6,368 nucleotides of DNA from Verrucomicrobiia bacterium. GTDB lineage: Bacteria > Verrucomicrobiota > Verrucomicrobiia > Opitutales > Opitutaceae. The translations under genes were made by a program, and so were the position numbers. Location of the stretch: positions 1 through 6,368 of the forward strand of contig JAUHWE010000290.1 of assembly GCA_030424825.1 (NCBI GenBank). The letters run 5' to 3'. Numbering within the stretch: the stretch's first letter is position 1; each line of letters begins with the position of its first letter. The notes under the pieces are model-generated. The model made no database searches. It was given only the letters and a program-made list of their open reading frames with translations, and was not told where the DNA came from. Positions 4,901-6,368 of the stretch are shown here, in pieces.

Positions 4901-6368
4901 ACACGCGACCCGTTAGGTCGTGTTTACTCATTCACCTACGGCTCCTTTGGATACATGCAAACGGTTACCGATCCTATCGGCTCTGTTCTTGAGTTCGCCC
5001 ACGGCCAATCGGGTACGATTCGAAGTATAACCGATGCACAGAACCGTGTCTCTGAATTCGAGTACACGGGAAACGGAAATCTCAGGCGGATCACAGACGC
5101 AAATGACGGCGAGACGAACAAGGCCTATGGCTCTAATGGAGAAATGACCCAGAACCTAATCGAAGACGGCGGCGGCGTTGAGTACACATGGAGCAATGGC
5201 GTGATGCAAGGGGCGAAAAACATGCAGGACAACTCCATCAAATCTGACTTAAGCTACGACCCTGCCGGCCGACCCCTGATCATGACAGATGCAGAGGGGT
5301 TTGAGACACGCGTCGAGTATCTACCCAATGGAGACATCATTCGTAAAATCGATCCACTAGGAGGTGAATCGCTTAGTTACTATGACCACAGGTCCCGCAT
5401 CATCGAAGAGGTGAACAAGAAAGAAGAAAGCTCATTTTATGAGTACGATGGCAATGACAACGTCGTGCGTTCGGTCGATGAGACAGGCCGCGAGTATAAG
5501 GCTTTTTATGATGGAGAGGATCGGTTGATTCGCGAAGTTGATTTCGATGGCCGAGAATCGACTTATGACTATGACGCGAGTGGACGCCTCATTTCCTCGA
5601 CTGGCCCCGACGGCCTCACCCTATCATATGACTACGATCTGGCCGGAAACCTCACAGAGACACGCGACGACAAAGACAACTTAGTTCGTCGCGTGACCTA
5701 CAGCGCCTTGAACCTGCCAACCTCCATCACGGACGCTCTCGGAAACACCACTCAGTTTCTCTACGATGAATTAGGGCGACAGGTGGAGATCATCAATCCC
5801 GCCGGCAAATCGCTGCATTTCGAGTACGACGACCTTGATCGACTGGTAAAGGTTACCGATCCTTTGGGTCGGGAGTTCACAAAGACCTACTATTCTGATG
5901 ATATGGTCAGTCGTATTCAAGGACCGGATTCGAATTATGCTCGATTTAGCTACGACACCGCTAATCGAATCACCAACATCGCAAATTCCTTCTCAAGTCC
6001 CGTTTCAGATTCGTATGACGGGCGCGGCCTCTTGACTCGAGACAATCTGCCGAGCGGAAACCGCCTGATCATGGAGTACGACGAACTCGGACGGCTCATT
6101 GAACTGGGTGAAACGGACGACAGTTTCCCGATCGTCGCCAATCGAGTTGTTGGGTACGAGTACGACGCGAACAACAATGTCGTAAAAGTCGGAGAGCTCA
6201 CTGAGTCCGGAGGCGAGTTTACCTCTAGCTCGTCGCGAACCTACGACAACTTGGACCGCATCACCAGCTATCGCAATGCGGACGGTGAGACCATCGCCTA
6301 CGGCTACAGCGCCGCAGGTGAGATGAACCGTATCACCTACCCTGACGGGAAAGCCGTACAGTATTTCT
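1844..6368 (+). CDS. Secreted RHS/YD-repeat protein with ConA-like and P-domains (3' partial)
   Basis: One stop-free frame of 1508 codons runs off the window. YD-repeat proteins build a beta-cocoon shell that in bacteria often encloses a C-terminal toxin or effector. Domains in order: a signal sequence with a long n-region (hydrophobic core about 23-38); a ConA-like domain (about 46-238) with FSVDGRTVAAGL; a LamG_3-type ConA domain (about 241-458) with FSLSAWIQLD, HLFINGSLVG and GAIDDVSFFRAALSDSEI; a SbsA/Big_5 Ig-like domain (about 460-559); an RHS header (about 597-706) with GAFGYGWTHPFE; early YD repeats (742, 771); a P-domain (799-904); and about two dozen YD repeats from residue 943 on, such as YDYDASGRLISSTGPDG. 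ATG 1844 is the only reasonable start because a TAA lies in frame at 1826. There is no clear Shine-Dalgarno sequence, only AAAG at 1827-1830. The protein is probably exported to the cell surface or outside, where the ConA domains could bind glycans. The C-terminal part that would decide between toxin, adhesin or wall protein is outside the window. Confidence 0.93.
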   Translation, partial: MIRSFFLSSQAVYAKFNDVYKSLIQIWLSIALVSLLAIPSKGVIISLHEGSVSPLDEGFVISNSDSALSPTSSTIAGQGVWTIDDNSTGSTSTLGYTMNPPDEDDSNGQTHGWKMTARILLPESNDAVGSSIHVEYGNGSLRNRLRFGTDFVVADPIVEVNGGDDRAIEAGRDIFHDYVIEKSGESDTVNFSVDGRTVAAGLAQTSSSSNKFQWGSFSPSDRGVASYQRVMLEVFAPIETYRVEHYLLDGDATEETGGPSNLTTDVAATADLAGNAAGAMRFDQDTSRIELENSSFAPGNAFSLSAWIQLDNVSPGGFRRIVSNWDGDIAGDDSGAIILETYTDESGENTALRFTVFDSSDTPVSLISEEPIELDRWSLVTARLVSGHMHLFINGSLVGKRHLGESGIASNSFKWGIGCDGEGSASSAENFRGAIDDVSFFRAALSDSEIVELYKERRFVFVDSNISDGEQEVPANSQLILVFDEDVDDATANSNAFELRGSLSGLIDANIDAFGRSIGIYPLEPLPKGEVISLQVNDQLKSISGTALQNYSMSFETEATDRERIYWSDTNSRSTSFAGFFVDTAMGAFLQEVPTLAVQSVRPMALSLRYDSTYDRRRGAFGYGWTHPFEARIEVVSDNIVQVYLDAVRSNRFLRVDDTNVFESEDQAAQFDSLRIAGESGFSGSDNFVLLRKNGDRYVFGPHGRLLGFGNRVKQYQKVEYEHTLIKALVDPASDKRIEFNYDFDTGLVSSINDVDTENDNAPYRHTLFEYDTFGHLATIHEAAILDEREIGADFSSKFIPDNDPTGLVHEMDTNDENPIGVVTLGKALVTHARHQDLVVTLTSPLGTTVTLHDRQPGSGELSFEGLSLFDFMGETPEGTWEVKLVDHSAGEFGSLEECNLQFSRPTNQQNFNYSPAGQTAAGASKITSSTDALGDRLFAVEYDHLGRVVAQDDGVDTNLKSSFDYSEGPSGEMTTVYTDRVGSQLVMTHNADLQLVSAKGPDGAETTWIYNSLGLVASTRDPLGRVYSFTYGSFGYMQTVTDPIGSVLEFAHGQSGTIRSITDAQNRVSEFEYTGNGNLRRITDANDGETNKAYGSNGEMTQNLIEDGGGVEYTWSNGVMQGAKNMQDNSIKSDLSYDPAGRPLIMTDAEGFETRVEYLPNGDIIRKIDPLGGESLSYYDHRSRIIEEVNKKEESSFYEYDGNDNVVRSVDETGREYKAFYDGEDRLIREVDFDGRESTYDYDASGRLISSTGPDGLTLSYDYDLAGNLTETRDDKDNLVRRVTYSALNLPTSITDALGNTTQFLYDELGRQVEIINPAGKSLHFEYDDLDRLVKVTDPLGREFTKTYYSDDMVSRIQGPDSNYARFSYDTANRITNIANSFSSPVSDSYDGRGLLTRDNLPSGNRLIMEYDELGRLIELGETDDSFPIVANRVVGYEYDANNNVVKVGELTESGGEFTSSSSRTYDNLDRITSYRNADGETIAYGYSAAGEMNRITYPDGKAVQYF
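2564..3217 (+). other. LamG_3-type concanavalin-A-like domain coding segment
   Basis: Residues about 241-458 of the RHS protein carry the usual order of LamG_3 motifs: HYLLDG at the start, a DLAGNAAGAMRFD segment, FSLSAWIQL, RWSLVTARL, HLFINGSLVG, and a closing GAIDDVSFFRAALSDSEIVE. Such domains fold as a jelly roll and commonly bind carbohydrate or other surface ligands. The preceding segment (about residues 46-238) appears to be a second, more divergent ConA-like domain ending in YQRVMLEVF. Confidence 0.8.
3221..3520 (+). other. SbsA-type Ig-like (Big_5) domain coding segment
   Basis: Residues about 460-559 read as a short beta-sandwich of the bacterial Ig-like Big_5 class. It opens with SNISDGEQEVPANSQLILVF, followed by DEDVDDATANSNAFEL, a central IGIYPLEPLPKGEVISLQV, and a final SGTALQNYSMSFET. 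The pattern (function-like strand, then a statement of minimum and maximum strands ending in F-E-T) is typical of the family. It probably spaces the ConA domains from the RHS header. Confidence 0.7.
4238..4558 (+). other. Proprotein-convertase P-domain inserted in the YD-repeat region
   Basis: Residues 799-904 of the RHS protein match the P/Homo B domain pattern closely. It opens with FIPDNDPTGL, has a VTHARHQDLVVTLTSPLGTT segment with Asp837 and Ser-Pro 844-845, then GETPEGTWEVKLVD (Trp881, Asp887), a GEFGSLEECNLQF tail and a basic end. P-domains usually follow subtilisin-like or metalloprotease catalytic domains, or occur as secretion-linked modules. Here there is no protease domain: the module sits between an early YD repeat (FEYDTFGHL, Tyr at 771) and the main YD array (VEYDHLGRV, Tyr at 943). 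Confidence 0.85.
4640..6368 (+). repeat. YD (tyrosine-aspartate) repeat array, continuing past the window
   Basis: From about residue 933 to the window edge the protein repeats a unit of about 20 residues of the form x-Y-D-x-x-G-R-L-x-x-x-x-D-P-x-G-x. Clear copies include VEYDHLGRVVAQDDG, YEYDGNDNVVRSVDETGR, YDYDASGRLISSTGPDG, FLYDELGRQVEIINPAGK, FEYDDLDRLVKVTDPLGR, MEYDELGRLIELGETD and RTYDNLDRITSYRNADG. About two dozen units can be counted, several degenerate (for example KTYYSDDMVSRIQGPDSN). The copies differ in DNA sequence, so this is an old protein repeat and not a recent tandem duplication. The hyperconserved RHS core and C-terminal cleavage site are not reached. Confidence 0.9.

Noticed and set aside
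1..6368. tRNA, rRNA, CRISPR array, insertion sequence or transposase
   Set aside because: No cloverleaf-like sequence, ribosomal motif, regularly spaced identical DNA repeats or transposase-like protein was seen on either strand. The YD repeats are protein repeats with divergent DNA.

Overview
The window looks like a bacterial chromosome segment of roughly balanced base composition (judged by eye), with weak or absent Shine-Dalgarno sequences. It carries three clear genes and two short intergenic regions. The large protein combines a Sec-type signal, concanavalin-A-like domains, an Ig-like module, an RHS/YD-repeat body and an inserted P-domain. That style is common in marine Planctomycetes-Verrucomicrobia-Chlamydiae bacteria, and an Opitutae/Puniceicoccales-like Verrucomicrobiota is my best guess. 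This placement is inference; no marker gene is present.

Layout. Positions 1-60 may hold the last codons of an upstream gene. Positions 73-798 (+) encode an isochorismatase-fold cysteine hydrolase with a complete Asp-Lys-Cys triad, closest in feel to biuret/ureidoacrylate-type amidohydrolases. Positions 993-1673 (-) encode a membrane-anchored NERD (nuclease-related) protein that converges on the hydrolase gene. Between them lies a perfect 18-base inverted repeat (907-944), well placed as a bidirectional terminator. Positions 1674-1843 separate the NERD gene from a divergently oriented giant gene and contain a near-identical pair of 13-14 base direct repeats.

From 1844 to the end of the window (+) runs one uninterrupted frame of 1508 codons that leaves the window without a stop. 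It encodes a secreted RHS/YD-repeat protein. In order it shows an unusually long signal sequence, two concanavalin-A/LamG-like domains, a SbsA-type Ig-like domain, an RHS header, a few YD repeats, a proprotein-convertase P-domain, and then roughly two dozen YD repeats. The RHS core end, any C-terminal toxin or effector, and any immunity gene lie beyond the window.

The three genes do not form an operon: the first two converge and the last two diverge. No functional partnership between them can be shown from this sequence. The most notable point is the P-domain embedded inside the YD-repeat section of an RHS protein.
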